Part shown: positions 36,061 to 45,149 of the stretch, piece after piece
How the letters are laid out: each line of letters opens with the position of its first letter
How positions within the stretch are numbered: the stretch's first letter is position 1
Origin: Gemmata massiliana
GTDB lineage: Bacteria > Planctomycetota > Planctomycetia > Gemmatales > Gemmataceae
Direction: 5' to 3'
Length of the DNA: 64,000 bases
Assembly: GCF_901538265.1 (NCBI RefSeq)
Contig: NZ_LR593886.1
Location: forward strand, 930,001-994,000
The notes under the pieces: generated by a model
The model's input: the letters and a program-made list of their open reading frames with translations, nothing else
What the model was told of the DNA's origin: nothing
Database searches by the model: none
Made by a program: the position numbers and the translations under genes

Positions 36061-36197
36061 CAACGCTCCGACGGTGGCAATGTCTCTGCGTCCGAACCGC
36101 GCCCGGACACGCGCGAAGTGTGTAACTAAACTATACCCGCGGCCGGACCGTCGCGGCAAGCACGAGCCGTGCCCCTCACCCGGAGTCACCAATCATT

Positions 36198-36857
36198 ATG
36201 GTTTCGCCCGAACGACTGGCGTCGATGCAGAAGAGCTGGGTGCGGACGCTCGACCAGTACCGCGTGGCGCCCGCGGACGCGTACCCCCCGTTCGACGTGC
36301 TCGTGGCCGCGCACTCGGCCCCGGAACGACACTACCACAACCTCGAACACCTCAACGAGATGTTCCGGGTCGTCGAGCGCTTGGCGCCGACCGTCGAAAA
36401 CCCGAACGCGCTGCAACTGGCGATCTGGTTCCACGACGCGGTATACGATTCGCGCGCGAAGGACAACGAGCAGCGGAGCGGGGAACTCGCGGTCGATTTA
36501 CTCGGCCCGATCGGAGTACCGGCTTCGGCCATCGAGCGCATCGTGCGTATGATCTGGGCGACCGCACACGCGGCCGAAGCCCCCGGGGACCGCGATACGC
36601 GCGTGTTGCTCGACGCCGATCTCGCGATTCTCGGCGCTTCCGAGGAGCGATATGCCCGGTACGCCCGCGATATCCGCCAGGAATATTCCTGGGTGCCGGA
36701 GCCGGAGTACCGGGCGGGCCGGGCGGCCGTGCTCGAACGATTTCTCGCTGCGCCGCGGTTGTACCACTCGCCCATCATGTTCGAGGAAGGTGAGCAACGG
36801 GCGCGGTCGAATTTGCGCAATGAACTGGCGGAACTGCAGAGCACGCGAGGGGTGTAG
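36198..36857 (+). CDS. Predicted HD-family metal-dependent phosphohydrolase
   Basis: A 219-residue protein of the COG4339-type HD superfamily. The metal-binding residues are visible in ERHYHNLEHL (His), AIWFHDAVYD (His-Asp pair) and LLDADLAILG (Asp). It probably hydrolyses a nucleotide or phosphate ester in the cytoplasm; the substrate is not known. It is divergent from the giant helical protein gene, with 137 bases between starts, and ends before a palindromic repeat. The length is normal for the family. Confidence 0.85.
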   Translation: MVSPERLASMQKSWVRTLDQYRVAPADAYPPFDVLVAAHSAPERHYHNLEHLNEMFRVVERLAPTVENPNALQLAIWFHDAVYDSRAKDNEQRSGELAVDLLGPIGVPASAIERIVRMIWATAHAAEAPGDRDTRVLLDADLAILGASEERYARYARDIRQEYSWVPEPEYRAGRAAVLERFLAAPRLYHSPIMFEEGEQRARSNLRNELAELQSTRGV

Positions 36858-36867
36858 GGCGTCTCGT

Positions 36868-36985
36868 CTTGGCCAGAAGCCAGAGAACAGAAGACAACGG
36901 CAGAGGGTAGAGGCATCAAGAGCAGCCGTTGTTTTCGCCTGCCTTCTGATTTCTGGCCTCTGATCTCTGTTCTAGTCTCTGCCGT
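36868..36985. repeat. Imperfect inverted repeat of the CCAGAAATCAGAAGG type
   Basis: AGCCAGAGAACAGAAGACAA at the left is imperfectly complementary to the CGTTGTTTTC...CTTCTGATTTCTGGCCT segment at the right. Further CTCTG units follow. It fills most of the gap between the HD protein gene and clpB and may act as a terminator for the former. No gene is seen. Confidence 0.5.
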
Positions 36986-37093
36986 CTATTCTCTGAAAGT
37001 CCGGTTCACGAAGAACCCAATTCGCCGTTCGCCTCTCTAATGTGCGACGCCCGCCTCCAACCATTTCGAGAGGCCGGGAAGGAGGAGCAACTT

Positions 37094-39709
37094 ATGGATC
37101 TGAACCAATTTACTGAGAAGGCACAGCAAGCCCTCGCCGGCGCACAGAAACTCGCCGCGAGGTTCAATCACCAGCAAATCGACGTCGAACACGCCCTCTT
37201 GTCGTTACTCGACCAAGAGAAAGGGCTTACGCCCGCAATTTTGGAGAAGGCCGGTGTTTCGGCCGATGCCGTTACGATCAAGCTTCAGCGCGAGTTGGAG
37301 AAACAGCCCAAAGTAACCGGCACGAACGCGGAACCGCGCCTCACGCAGCGCCTCATCAAGCTCATCGACACGGCTGAGAGCGAAGCGAAGAAGCTCAAGG
37401 ACGAGTACGTCTCGGTCGAGCACCTGCTGCTCGCCATGACGGATGATACCGGCACCGCGGGGAAGACGCTCCGCGAGTTCGGCCTCACGCGCGACCGCCT
37501 GCTTACCGCGTTGAAGGAAGTTCGCGGAAGCCAGCGCGTTACGTCACAGAACCCGGAAGAGACCTACCAGTCGTTGGAGAAGTACGGGCGCGATCTCACG
37601 CAGTTCGCCCAGCGCGGGAAACTCGACCCGGTCATCGGGCGCGACGAAGAGATTCGCCGCGTCGTGCAGGTGCTCTCGCGCCGCACGAAGAACAACCCGG
37701 TGCTCATCGGCGAACCCGGCGTCGGTAAGACCGCCGTCGTCGAGGGGCTCGCGCAGCGGATCGTCCGAGGGGACGTACCCGAGGGGCTGAAAGACAAGAT
37801 GATCGTGGCGCTCGACATGGGCGCGCTCATCGCGGGGGCGAAGTACCGCGGTGAGTTCGAGGAGCGCCTGAAAGCGGTTCTGAAGGAAGTCACGTCGTCC
37901 GACGGTCGCATCATTTTGTTTATTGACGAAATGCACACGATCGTCGGTGCGGGTAAGGCCGAGGGTGCGATGGACGCCGGCAACCTGCTGAAGCCGCTCC
38001 TCGCGCGCGGCGAGTTGCACTGCATCGGCGCGACCACGCTCGACGAGTACCGGCAACACATCGAGAAGGATGCCGCGCTCGAGCGCCGGTTCCAACCGGT
38101 GTTCGTCGGCGAACCGTCGGTGGAGGACACCATCAGCATCCTGCGCGGATTGAAGGAACGGTACGAGGTTCATCACGGGGTGCGCATCAAGGACTCCGCG
38201 CTGGTTTCGGCCGCGGTGCTGTCCAACCGCTACATCTCGGACCGGTTCCTGCCCGACAAGGCCATCGACTTGGTGGACGAATCGGCCGCGAAGTTGCGGA
38301 CCGAAATCGACAGTATGCCGACGGAGTTGGACGAGATCAGCCGTCGCGTGATGCAGTTGGAGATCGAGCGCGAAGCACTGAAAAAGGAAACCGACCGCGC
38401 CTCGCGCGATCGGCTCGAAAAGTTGGAACACGAACTCGGCAACCTGAAGGCCGATGCGGACGCGCTCAAGGCCCGGTGGCAGGCCGAGAAGCAGGCCGTT
38501 CAGCAGGTGCAGGTGGTTCGCGAACAACTCGAACAGACTAAGCAAGAAGTTGAGCGCGCGGAACGCCAGTACGACCTGAATCGGGCCGCGGAACTGAAGT
38601 ACGGCAAGCTCCCGGAACTCGAAAAGAAGCTCGCGGCGGCAGAAGCGGCGTTCGCACGCGACAAGGCGAACAAGCTCATCAAGGAGGAGGTCGGCGAGGA
38701 GGAGATCGCGGCTGTTGTGAGTCGATGGACCGGGGTGCCGGTGTCGAAACTCATGGAGGGCGAGAAGGAGAAACTGCTACACCTCGAAGACGAACTACAC
38801 AAGCGCGTCATCGGCCAGAACGAGGCAGTGCTAGCGGTGTCCGAAGCTGTCGTTCGTGCCCGGAGCGGGCTGAAAGACCCGAACCGGCCGATCGGGAGCT
38901 TCATCTTCCTCGGCCCGACCGGGGTGGGCAAAACGGAACTGGCCCGCGCACTGGCGGAGTTCCTGTTCGACGACGAAAAAGCGATGATCCGCATCGACAT
39001 GAGCGAGTATCAGGAGAAGCACACGGTCTCGCGCCTGGTCGGGGCGCCCCCGGGCTACGTGGGGTACGACGAGGGCGGCCAGCTTACCGAAGCGGTGCGG
39101 CGCCGGCCGTACTCGGTAGTGCTGTTCGACGAGATCGAGAAGGCCCACCCGGACGTGTTCAACACGCTGCTCCAGGTGCTCGACGACGGCCGGCTCACGG
39201 ACGGACAGGGGCGCACGGTGGACTTCAAGAACACCATCGTCGTGATGACCTCGAATGTCGGGGGCCAGCGCATTCTGCAGTACAAGGGGTCGCACATCGG
39301 TGAGGTGTACGACCGCATGAAGGACGCGGTCATGGAGGAACTGCGGAAGGGCTTCCGGCCGGAGTTCCTGAATCGTGTGGACGAGATCATCGTGTTCCAC
39401 GCGCTGACCGAGGCGGACCTCACGAAGATCGTGGAGATCCAACTCGGCAACCTGCGCAAGCGCTTGGCCGAGCGGAAGATCGCGCTGGCGCTCACGGACG
39501 CCGCGAAGGTCCACATCGTCCGCGAGGGCCACGAACCGGCCTACGGCGCGCGCCCGCTGAAGCGCTCGATCCAGCGGGGGGTGGAAACGCCGCTCGCGCG
39601 GATGCTGCTGAAGGGCGAGATCGTCGACGGCGGCACGGTCACGGTGGACTGCGATGTGTCGCGCGACGCGCTCACGTTCACCGCGACTAACCCCGAAGTG
39701 ACTGCGTAG
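37094..39709 (+). CDS. clpB: ClpB disaggregase
   Basis: An 871-residue Hsp100 ATPase that, with DnaK, pulls proteins out of aggregates. Domains in order: N-terminal Clp repeat domain (about 1-145), first AAA+ module with Walker [10 protein letters not shown] (about residue 206), the middle coiled-coil domain (about 400-520), second AAA+ module with Walker [10 protein letters not shown] (about residue 607) and the C-terminal ClpB domain with the [10 protein letters not shown] sensor-2 arginine. ATG 37094 has AAGGAGGAG upstream. The open frame to 37040 includes non-homologous residues. No IGF/IGL ClpP loop is apparent, in keeping with ClpB. No CIRCE element or other heat-shock operator was recognised upstream. 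Confidence 0.97.
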   Translation: MDLNQFTEKAQQALAGAQKLAARFNHQQIDVEHALLSLLDQEKGLTPAILEKAGVSADAVTIKLQRELEKQPKVTGTNAEPRLTQRLIKLIDTAESEAKKLKDEYVSVEHLLLAMTDDTGTAGKTLREFGLTRDRLLTALKEVRGSQRVTSQNPEETYQSLEKYGRDLTQFAQRGKLDPVIGRDEEIRRVVQVLSRRTKNNPVLIGEPGVGKTAVVEGLAQRIVRGDVPEGLKDKMIVALDMGALIAGAKYRGEFEERLKAVLKEVTSSDGRIILFIDEMHTIVGAGKAEGAMDAGNLLKPLLARGELHCIGATTLDEYRQHIEKDAALERRFQPVFVGEPSVEDTISILRGLKERYEVHHGVRIKDSALVSAAVLSNRYISDRFLPDKAIDLVDESAAKLRTEIDSMPTELDEISRRVMQLEIEREALKKETDRASRDRLEKLEHELGNLKADADALKARWQAEKQAVQQVQVVREQLEQTKQEVERAERQYDLNRAAELKYGKLPELEKKLAAAEAAFARDKANKLIKEEVGEEEIAAVVSRWTGVPVSKLMEGEKEKLLHLEDELHKRVIGQNEAVLAVSEAVVRARSGLKDPNRPIGSFIFLGPTGVGKTELARALAEFLFDDEKAMIRIDMSEYQEKHTVSRLVGAPPGYVGYDEGGQLTEAVRRRPYSVVLFDEIEKAHPDVFNTLLQVLDDGRLTDGQGRTVDFKNTIVVMTSNVGGQRILQYKGSHIGEVYDRMKDAVMEELRKGFRPEFLNRVDEIIVFHALTEADLTKIVEIQLGNLRKRLAERKIALALTDAAKVHIVREGHEPAYGARPLKRSIQRGVETPLARMLLKGEIVDGGTVTVDCDVSRDALTFTATNPEVTA

Positions 39710-39729
39710 CCAGTTGTCGCAAAACAGAC

Positions 39730-39755
39730 GCGCCCGCGGCATCAACCGCGGGCGC
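39730..39755 (+). terminator. Terminator downstream of clpB
   Basis: A perfect 10-base-pair GC stem (39730-39739 with 39746-39755) with a CATCAA loop, followed by ATTCGTTTCG. It lies 20 bases after the clpB stop. Confidence 0.7.
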
Positions 39756-39830
39756 ATTCGTTTCGACTGTTGCAAGAACGCCGCGGGTGATATCTTGGGT
39801 ACATCCTTATGGAGGTATCAGGGGGATTTC

Positions 39831-40052
39831 GTGACCGAATTGACGTTAGAATCGCTCGCGAAGCGAGTTGAAACCCTCGAGAAACTGGCGGCCGAACAGC
39901 GAGCCGCGCCGGTCGTGAATATGGATTGGCTGAAAGTCGTTGGTATGTTCGATTCCGACCCCGCGTTCATGCAACAGGTGATTGCGGAAGGGCAAGCGAT
40001 TCGAGAAGCGGAACGTCACGCAGCGAAGGAATCGCGGAATGATCCTACTTGA
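39831..40052 (+). CDS. Small putative antitoxin upstream of a PIN toxin
   Basis: A 73-residue protein beginning VTELTLESLAKRVETLEKLA, with a short amphipathic coiled-coil followed by a charged helix. GTG 39831 has GGGGGA upstream. The open frame extends to 39714 through the clpB terminator and is not credible there. The stop codon overlaps the start of the PIN-domain gene by 14 bases, the usual arrangement of toxin-antitoxin pairs. No DNA-binding domain is recognised. The role is inferred from the neighbour. Confidence 0.65.
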   Translation: MTELTLESLAKRVETLEKLAAEQRAAPVVNMDWLKVVGMFDSDPAFMQQVIAEGQAIREAERHAAKESRNDPT

Positions 40053-40491
40053 CACCGATCACATCTCGACTTTGCAAGTTCCAAGTAGTGACCGGCGAGT
40101 GAGGCTGGTTAATCGCCTCGCACAGGTGGCTGCGGCCGGTGAAGTGATTGGAACCACAATCGTAACGATCGAGGAGCAGATGCGCGGCTGGTTGGCTGCC
40201 ATTGCCCGAGAACGCCGCCCACATCGACAAACTGGACCGTATCGCGAGTTGGCCAGATTGTTCGAGTTTTTTCGTCCCTTTCACCATGCTCTTTTCGATG
40301 AGCGCGCGGCCGACATCTTCGAGCAGTTCGCGCGAATCCGAATTGGCACAATGGACAAGAAAATTGCGTCCATTGCACTTGTGAACCGCGCGCTGTTACT
40401 GACCGCAAACCGGTGGGACTACGAACAGATTCCCGGTTTGCGATTCGAGAACTGGATGGACCCGCCACCTGCGACTGGCGCAGTACCTTGA
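40039..40491 (+). CDS. PIN-domain toxin (VapC-like ribonuclease)
   Basis: A 150-residue PIN-domain nuclease. Acidic catalytic residues are visible in ILLDTDHIS (Asp5, Asp7), VTIEEQMRG (Glu), GTMDKKIASIAL (Asp) and the C-terminal TANRWDYEQIPGL, where the usual D/N pair is N-R-W-D. By family, VapC toxins cut tRNA or rRNA when free of antitoxin. ATG 40039 lies inside the end of the upstream small gene (14-base overlap), indicating translational coupling. GC content is slightly lower than in neighbouring genes. Likely a functional toxin-antitoxin module. Confidence 0.82.
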   Translation: MILLDTDHISTLQVPSSDRRVRLVNRLAQVAAAGEVIGTTIVTIEEQMRGWLAAIARERRPHRQTGPYRELARLFEFFRPFHHALFDERAADIFEQFARIRIGTMDKKIASIALVNRALLLTANRWDYEQIPGLRFENWMDPPPATGAVP

Positions 40492-40513
40492 TAGCTTTTT
40501 TGACGCTGATGGC

Positions 40514-41002
40514 TTACACGGCCGGGGGCTTGCCTAGGCTGCGGCGAATGGTCGAGAGCTGACCGCAGTGCATCGTGAAGTGCATCGCACCGAACAGCAC
40601 GGCTTCGCCGTAGTTGGTGGCGAAGCGGCTAGGGTTCGCGGGTGGGTTCGAGAGCGCTTCCACGGGAAGTGTCCGCGTTGCTTCGATGAGTTTGTCTACA
40701 CACACATCGAGTAGTTTCAGCAGATCATCCTTGCCATCCAAATCGGTTTGTACCTCCGCCGCTTTCTTCGTCACGCTGTACCGGCCGACGAACTCTTCCG
40801 TCAACTCCGGCAGGTCGTTTGCACCGAGCCGTTCCGCCGTTCGGCGCGCGGTAACCGCGAGGTGCCCGACGATCCACGCGGCCGAGTTCGTACCGGGAAC
40901 CGGTTGGTGAGCGAATTCGGACGCGGTGAGATCGTCCGTCATCGTGTGAACCATCTGTCGCCCCATCCGGTAGCCACTGGCGAGTAGGTCATTGGGTGAC
41001 AT
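40514..41002 (-). CDS. DinB-family protein
   Basis: A 162-residue four-helix-bundle protein of the DinB/YfiT type. Metal-binding histidines are probably in AWIVGHLAVTARR and FGAMHFTMHCGQL, the usual first and last positions. Members act as thiol-dependent transferases or hydrolases, and most have no known substrate. ATG 41002 was chosen because homology begins at MSPNDLLASGYRM. It is convergent with the PIN toxin gene and divergent from nnrD. It is unrelated to DNA polymerase DinB. Confidence 0.78.
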   Translation of the reverse strand: MSPNDLLASGYRMGRQMVHTMTDDLTASEFAHQPVPGTNSAAWIVGHLAVTARRTAERLGANDLPELTEEFVGRYSVTKKAAEVQTDLDGKDDLLKLLDVCVDKLIEATRTLPVEALSNPPANPSRFATNYGEAVLFGAMHFTMHCGQLSTIRRSLGKPPAV

Positions 41003-41138
41003 TGGAATCTCGTGCGCTGGGGAGGACTCTGCGGAACGGGATACCAGATAGCGTAGTGGTCCTTTCCTGTTGAGTGCCAATCCGATGTCCGTGGGCCAGC
41101 TGGTGCGGTATAACCCTATATGAGTGCGGAGGATGGCG

Positions 41139-42011
41139 ATGAGCGTTACGGTGCGAAATGTCCCCCCGCTGCCGCGTCGCGCCCCCGACGGTCACAAGGG
41201 GACTTACGGCAAGGTGCTGGTCGTCGCCGGGAGCCGCGGGATGAGCGGCGCCGCGGTTCTGTGCGGTCGTGCCGCGCTTCGCAGCGGTGCCGGGGTGGTG
41301 CAGGTCGCGTGTCCGGCCGATGTGCAGCCCGTCGTAGCGACAGCGTACCCGGGGTACACCACGCTTGCTATTCGCCAGCACGCAGACGGTACTTTCGGCG
41401 ACAGTGCTGCGGGTGAAGTGATCGAACTGGCGCGGGCCGCGGACGTTGTGGCCATCGGCCCCGGGTTGGGGCGCGACGACGCGACCGTCACCTTCGTGCG
41501 CCGGGTACTTGCGGACCTGTCCGGTGCGACCGTGGTACTCGATGCGGACGGGCTGTTTGCCTTGTCCCCGTTTCGCGACGATTTCACGAAACGAACCACG
41601 ACATTCGTGCTGACCCCGCACCCGGGAGAATTCGCGCGCCTGACCGGAAAACCGGTGCCCGGAACGGATCGCGAGCGCGAAGACCAAGCTGTTGATTTTG
41701 CGTCACGTTTCGGTGGCGTGTTGCTGCTCAAAGGGGCCGGGACGGTCGTGACCGACGGCGTGAACGTGTACCGCAACACGACGGGCAACCCGGGCATGGC
41801 GACCGGCGGGAGCGGGGACGTGCTCTCGGGAATCATTGCTGCACTTATCGGTCAGGGGCTCGGCGCGTTCGACGCGACCGTTCTGGGCGCGTGGGTTCAC
41901 GGTCGGGCCGGTGACCTCGGCGCGGCCGTATTGGGACAAACCGCGCTCAACGCGACCGACCTACTCGATTATCTCCCGGCGGCGTTCAAAGAGCTTGAAA
42001 CTCACTGGTAG
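41139..42011 (+). CDS. nnrD: ADP-dependent NAD(P)H-hydrate dehydratase
   Basis: A 290-residue ribokinase-fold enzyme that repairs hydrated NADH/NADPH using ADP as the energy source. Conserved segments include HKGTYGKVLVVAGSRGMSGA near the start, AIGPGLGR, VVLDADGLFAL, TPHPGEFARL and GNPGMATGGSGDVLSG with the catalytic Asp. Only the dehydratase (YjeF C-terminal) domain is present; the epimerase domain (NnrE) is absent. ATG 41139 has GGAGG at 41128-41132; upstream starts at 41124 and 41133 are less well placed. The stop lies 8 bases before the next gene, which suggests an operon. Confidence 0.92.
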   Translation: MSVTVRNVPPLPRRAPDGHKGTYGKVLVVAGSRGMSGAAVLCGRAALRSGAGVVQVACPADVQPVVATAYPGYTTLAIRQHADGTFGDSAAGEVIELARAADVVAIGPGLGRDDATVTFVRRVLADLSGATVVLDADGLFALSPFRDDFTKRTTTFVLTPHPGEFARLTGKPVPGTDREREDQAVDFASRFGGVLLLKGAGTVVTDGVNVYRNTTGNPGMATGGSGDVLSGIIAALIGQGLGAFDATVLGAWVHGRAGDLGAAVLGQTALNATDLLDYLPAAFKELETHW

Positions 42012-42019
42012 GAGCGGAT

Positions 42020-43027
42020 ATGCGGTTGATTTGCCCGCACTGCATGAGCGGCGTGACCGTGGCCGACGATACGGCCGGCAAAGAAGCAACGTGCCCGAAC
42101 TGTGGTCGATCGTTCCCCACGCCCGCGCGATACTCTGCCGCGGTCGTACCTGAAGCGGCTGCCGCGGTCGCGAGCGCAGCGGCCGCGCCACCTTCGGGAG
42201 CAGTTCCACCGACTCCGCCGCCGGTACCCGGGGCGCCCTCGGCTCCAACTCCACCTCCGGGATACGTTCCGCCCGCGCCGTCGGCTCCCGACGGCTTCCT
42301 CCCGTCTTCGCGGGCCGCTACGCCCGAACTCGCCGGCTACACGCACGCGCGAGGAATCACCATTTCGCCGAAGGTGGTCGCGTGGCTCCCGGCCGCGCTG
42401 CTGACGGTGGTGTTCGTGCTCACCTTCTTCCCGTGGGTGGGGAGCTACGCCGGTGAGTCGGCTGTGTATTCGCAGCGCCCGTGGGGGGCAATGTTTGGGC
42501 TGAAACCGAATCGCAACTTCAAGTTTGAGCAGAATGCGGCCGTTCAGAGTGACTGGATTGACAAGATGAACGGCGACTGGTTGCTGTTGATCCCGTTCTT
42601 TTCTCTTTTATTTGCCGCACTAGCCTTTGCCTGGGCTGAACGCGGGCTTGGGACGCTCGATCCGAGAAAGGTGCCACCGCTCGTGAAACTGTGGCCGTGG
42701 CGCAACACGATCGTTTTGGGATGTGCCACGCTTGCTCTGCTATTTTTGCTGTGGCAAATCGCGAACGGCTTTAGCATGGAGCGGGCCATTCAGAAACAGA
42801 TCTCGGATAAGTTTGCCGAGCGCCGTGAGAAAGAGACTAGTCCCTCCAAGTTGGACACGTTGAAGTACGAAGAGGAGCAGGCATACAACGCTTACAACGT
42901 CGAACGGACGACGTGGCTGTACCTCGCACTTTTGTGCAACGCGCTCGCGGTCGGAGCCACAGCCACGCGCATCGCACTCGACAAGCGCGGCAATAAACCC
43001 GCCCCGAAGATCGTGCTCCACTATTGA
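42020..43027 (+). CDS. Zinc-ribbon multi-pass membrane protein
   Basis: A 335-residue protein. Residues 1-35 hold a zinc ribbon (CPHCMSG and CPNCGRSF). A Pro/Ala-rich linker follows (about 40-105), and then four hydrophobic segments are visible (VVAWLPAALLTVVFVLTFF, LLLIPFFSLLFAALAFAW, TIVLGCATLALLFLLWQIA, TWLYLALLCNALAVGATAT). This zinc ribbon-linker-membrane design is common in planctomycetes. Function unknown. AGGAG overlaps the nnrD stop, so the two genes are probably co-transcribed. Confidence 0.75.
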   Translation: MRLICPHCMSGVTVADDTAGKEATCPNCGRSFPTPARYSAAVVPEAAAAVASAAAAPPSGAVPPTPPPVPGAPSAPTPPPGYVPPAPSAPDGFLPSSRAATPELAGYTHARGITISPKVVAWLPAALLTVVFVLTFFPWVGSYAGESAVYSQRPWGAMFGLKPNRNFKFEQNAAVQSDWIDKMNGDWLLLIPFFSLLFAALAFAWAERGLGTLDPRKVPPLVKLWPWRNTIVLGCATLALLFLLWQIANGFSMERAIQKQISDKFAERREKETSPSKLDTLKYEEEQAYNAYNVERTTWLYLALLCNALAVGATATRIALDKRGNKPAPKIVLHY

Positions 43028-43042
43028 TGTAGGTCTCAAGCG

Positions 43043-43077
43043 AAGAGTTTTGATAGGTTAATTTTGTCAAAACTCTT
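43043..43077 (+). terminator. Terminator downstream of the zinc-ribbon membrane protein
   Basis: A perfect 11-base-pair stem (AAGAGTTTTGA at 43043-43053 with 43067-43077), a 13-base loop and a T-rich tail (TTAT). Confidence 0.7.
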
Positions 43078-43186
43078 TATAGTGGCCCCGAAAACTGGAC
43101 CCCCGCGGCGGTCTACCGGACCTCTTCCGTTGGGCACGCCTGATCGAACCGTCTGGTGCGGCGGATCGGTTGTAGAGGAGTGAGAG

Positions 43187-43611
43187 GTGCTGGAGGTGGT
43201 GCATTATCCGCCGGGTGGGAGCTCGTCCTCCGGGTCCGGATGGGATGCGCTCCCGTGCCGTCACCCGGACTGGGCAGCCATCGAGTCCGCCATCCGGCGA
43301 CTCGATCGGAACGAGTACCCGTTCGTCTGGCTGTACACCGCCGAGCCGATCGACGGGATGTCCCGGAGAACGCCCTGTGCATCATGGGCGGGCGGGGGGA
43401 GTACAGCCTGCTCCTCTCCCGGGACAGCGGGGAGGCCCACTACTACGACGAGACCCGGGGGGATGCCCCAGTCCGCATCTGGGAGAGTGATCAGGGGTCG
43501 GTGACGACGGAGAGGAATCTGTGCAACGACCTGCCAGCGGTGCTGCGGGTCGTCCGGTACTTCGCTGGCACCGGGAAGCTTCTACCGGAGGTCGGCTGGG
43601 AGAAGTTGTGA
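43187..43611 (+). pseudogene. Imm1-like immunity gene broken by a frameshift
   Basis: The first frame (from GTG 43187) encodes VVHYPPGGSSSSGSGWDALP through FVWLYTAEPIDG. The second frame (to 43611) encodes ALCIMGGRGEYSLLL, AHYYDETRGDAPVRIWESDQ and NDLPAVLRVVRYFAGTGK. Together these resemble Imm1-type immunity proteins that neutralise deaminase-like polymorphic toxins, joined if one C is restored in the TCCCGG run near 43361-43366. No toxin gene is nearby, so it is an orphan. The break may be real decay or a sequencing error. Just upstream, the sequence AGTGGCCCCGAAAACTGGAC (43081-43100) may be a remnant of an insertion-sequence end. Confidence 0.6.
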
Positions 43612-43715
43612 CCGCCACGGTCACCCGGCGAGAGGGTGGCGGAGCCGGTTACGGGAATAGCGAAGGAACGCTACTTTTAGGTCTCGACAATGGCGGTTGC
43701 CACACTTCGCTCAGT

Positions 43716-44558
43716 TCACACCGGTTGCTCACCATATTTCCACCCGGCGGCTTCTTCGCCATCGAGCCGCAGGGTGAGGCATTTCGCGCTGCCGCCTGCT
43801 TTGAGAAATTCGTCCAACTCCACTTCGATTGCCCGGTAGCCGGCGCGGGTCAGGTCTTCGGCCAAGCGCGGGCACTGGCTGTTGTGAACGACCGTCTTGC
43901 CGACTACCACCGCGTTGCACCCGAACCGGAACGCTTCCTCCTCCGCGACCGGGATGAGCTTGGGCACGTGCGTGTGCAGCACGCGCTTGCCGTAGGTGTC
44001 GAACGCATCCGGGAAGTAGATCGCTTCGCCCGGTGCGATCGGGCAGAAGCACGTATCGAGGTGGTAGAACCGCGGGTTCACCAGTTCGAGCGGGAGCACG
44101 CGCACCTCGAACGTCTTGCCGACCCACTGGTGCGCGCTCGCGTCCGACCGCGTCCGGTACCCCGCGAACAGCGTGTCGCCACAGAACAGCGCGTCGCCCG
44201 CGCCTTCGTGGAACGAGGTCTCTGGTAGGTGAGTGACGGTGAACCCGTGTTCCGCGAACCACGCATCGAAGTGGGGCGACTCCTTGGCTCGAACTTCGTG
44301 CCGGAACCGGCTGCTCAGGAACGTGTTGTGGAATATCAGTCCGGCGTTGGCGGTGAACACGAGGTCCGGCAACCCGGGTTGTGGGACCATCGTTTCGACC
44401 TTAACACCGAGTGACACGAGCGTGTCGTGGAGCTGTTGCCACTGGCGGAACGCGAGCGCGCGAACGGCCCCGAGGGACCGGTTCATCCACGGGTTGATTT
44501 CGTACTCGATCCCGTAGTGGTCCGGCGGGCACATCAGAATTCGCGCTTGCGACGACAT
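43716..44558 (-). CDS. Dimethylarginine dimethylaminohydrolase-like amidinohydrolase
   Basis: A 280-residue member of the amidinotransferase/DDAH superfamily (five-bladed propeller). Conserved segments are PDLVFTANAGL (substrate-binding Asp), the FHEGAGDALF loop with acidic residues, YHLDTCFCPI with the catalytic His, and the nucleophile Cys260 in GGSAKCLTLRL. Such enzymes hydrolyse N-methylated arginine, arginine or related guanidino compounds, and the exact substrate cannot be read from sequence. The gene is not in an obvious operon: 180 bases separate its start from the ferredoxin gene end. Confidence 0.85.
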   Translation of the reverse strand: MSSQARILMCPPDHYGIEYEINPWMNRSLGAVRALAFRQWQQLHDTLVSLGVKVETMVPQPGLPDLVFTANAGLIFHNTFLSSRFRHEVRAKESPHFDAWFAEHGFTVTHLPETSFHEGAGDALFCGDTLFAGYRTRSDASAHQWVGKTFEVRVLPLELVNPRFYHLDTCFCPIAPGEAIYFPDAFDTYGKRVLHTHVPKLIPVAEEEAFRFGCNAVVVGKTVVHNSQCPRLAEDLTRAGYRAIEVELDEFLKAGGSAKCLTLRLDGEEAAGWKYGEQPV

Positions 44559-44738
44559 ATCGGACTTCCGTGATTGCGTGAACGACGCGGCTGTGTTCCC
44601 ATTTTACCAAACGTGGGAAGAGAGCTTTGAGATGCGCCTACTGCATACTGCGGGCGGAACTTGCGCTTCAATGACTCAACCTCACGGAGCCGGCAATTGG
44701 TCCGTGAGGTCGAAAAATTCGGATAACTTCGCAACTAC

Positions 44739-45017
44739 CTACCGATTTATCTTCTCCGTAACGCGCGCGCCGACCGGTTTAAGCACTTCCACGCGGTCGG
44801 CGTTGAGTTGCACGAAGCCCGACCACTTCACGGGTACGTTAGCGTCGAGGAAGATCGCTTCAACCGGGCACTCCGGAAAACACGCCCCGCAATCGATGCA
44901 GTCGTTCGGGTCGATGTAAAGTTGTTGTTCGTCTCCGTAAAAGCATTCCATCGGACACACCACTACGCAATCCGTGTACTTGCACCCCACACAGGGGGCG
45001 GCCACAACGTGCGCCAT
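44739..45017 (-). CDS. 7Fe/8Fe ferredoxin
   Basis: A 92-residue electron carrier. The N-terminal cysteine pattern (CVGCKYTDCVVVCP) matches seven-iron ferredoxins of the FdxA type, which use a [3Fe-4S] cluster with a [4Fe-4S] cluster. The second set is CIDCGACFPECP. A C-terminal extension of about 35 residues follows. ATG 45017 has AGGAG 6 bases upstream; a GTG one codon earlier is less well spaced. No redox partner is adjacent. Confidence 0.92.
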   Translation of the reverse strand: MAHVVAAPCVGCKYTDCVVVCPMECFYGDEQQLYIDPNDCIDCGACFPECPVEAIFLDANVPVKWSGFVQLNADRVEVLKPVGARVTEKINR

Positions 45018-45149
45018 CACACCACTCCTGATTCAAATGAAAAGAACCAGCGGGCCGAATTGCACGTCGCGTGCCGAGTGAAATGTGCTTGAAAATCAGC
45101 GTTTCGACGTGGGATCAACGACGCGATTTGGTCGCGCGACGAAGTGCGG

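Noticed and set aside
35300-36793. A 497-codon plus-strand frame
   Set aside because: It is antisense to the start of the giant helical protein gene and overlaps the HD-domain gene in another frame; no domain is visible.
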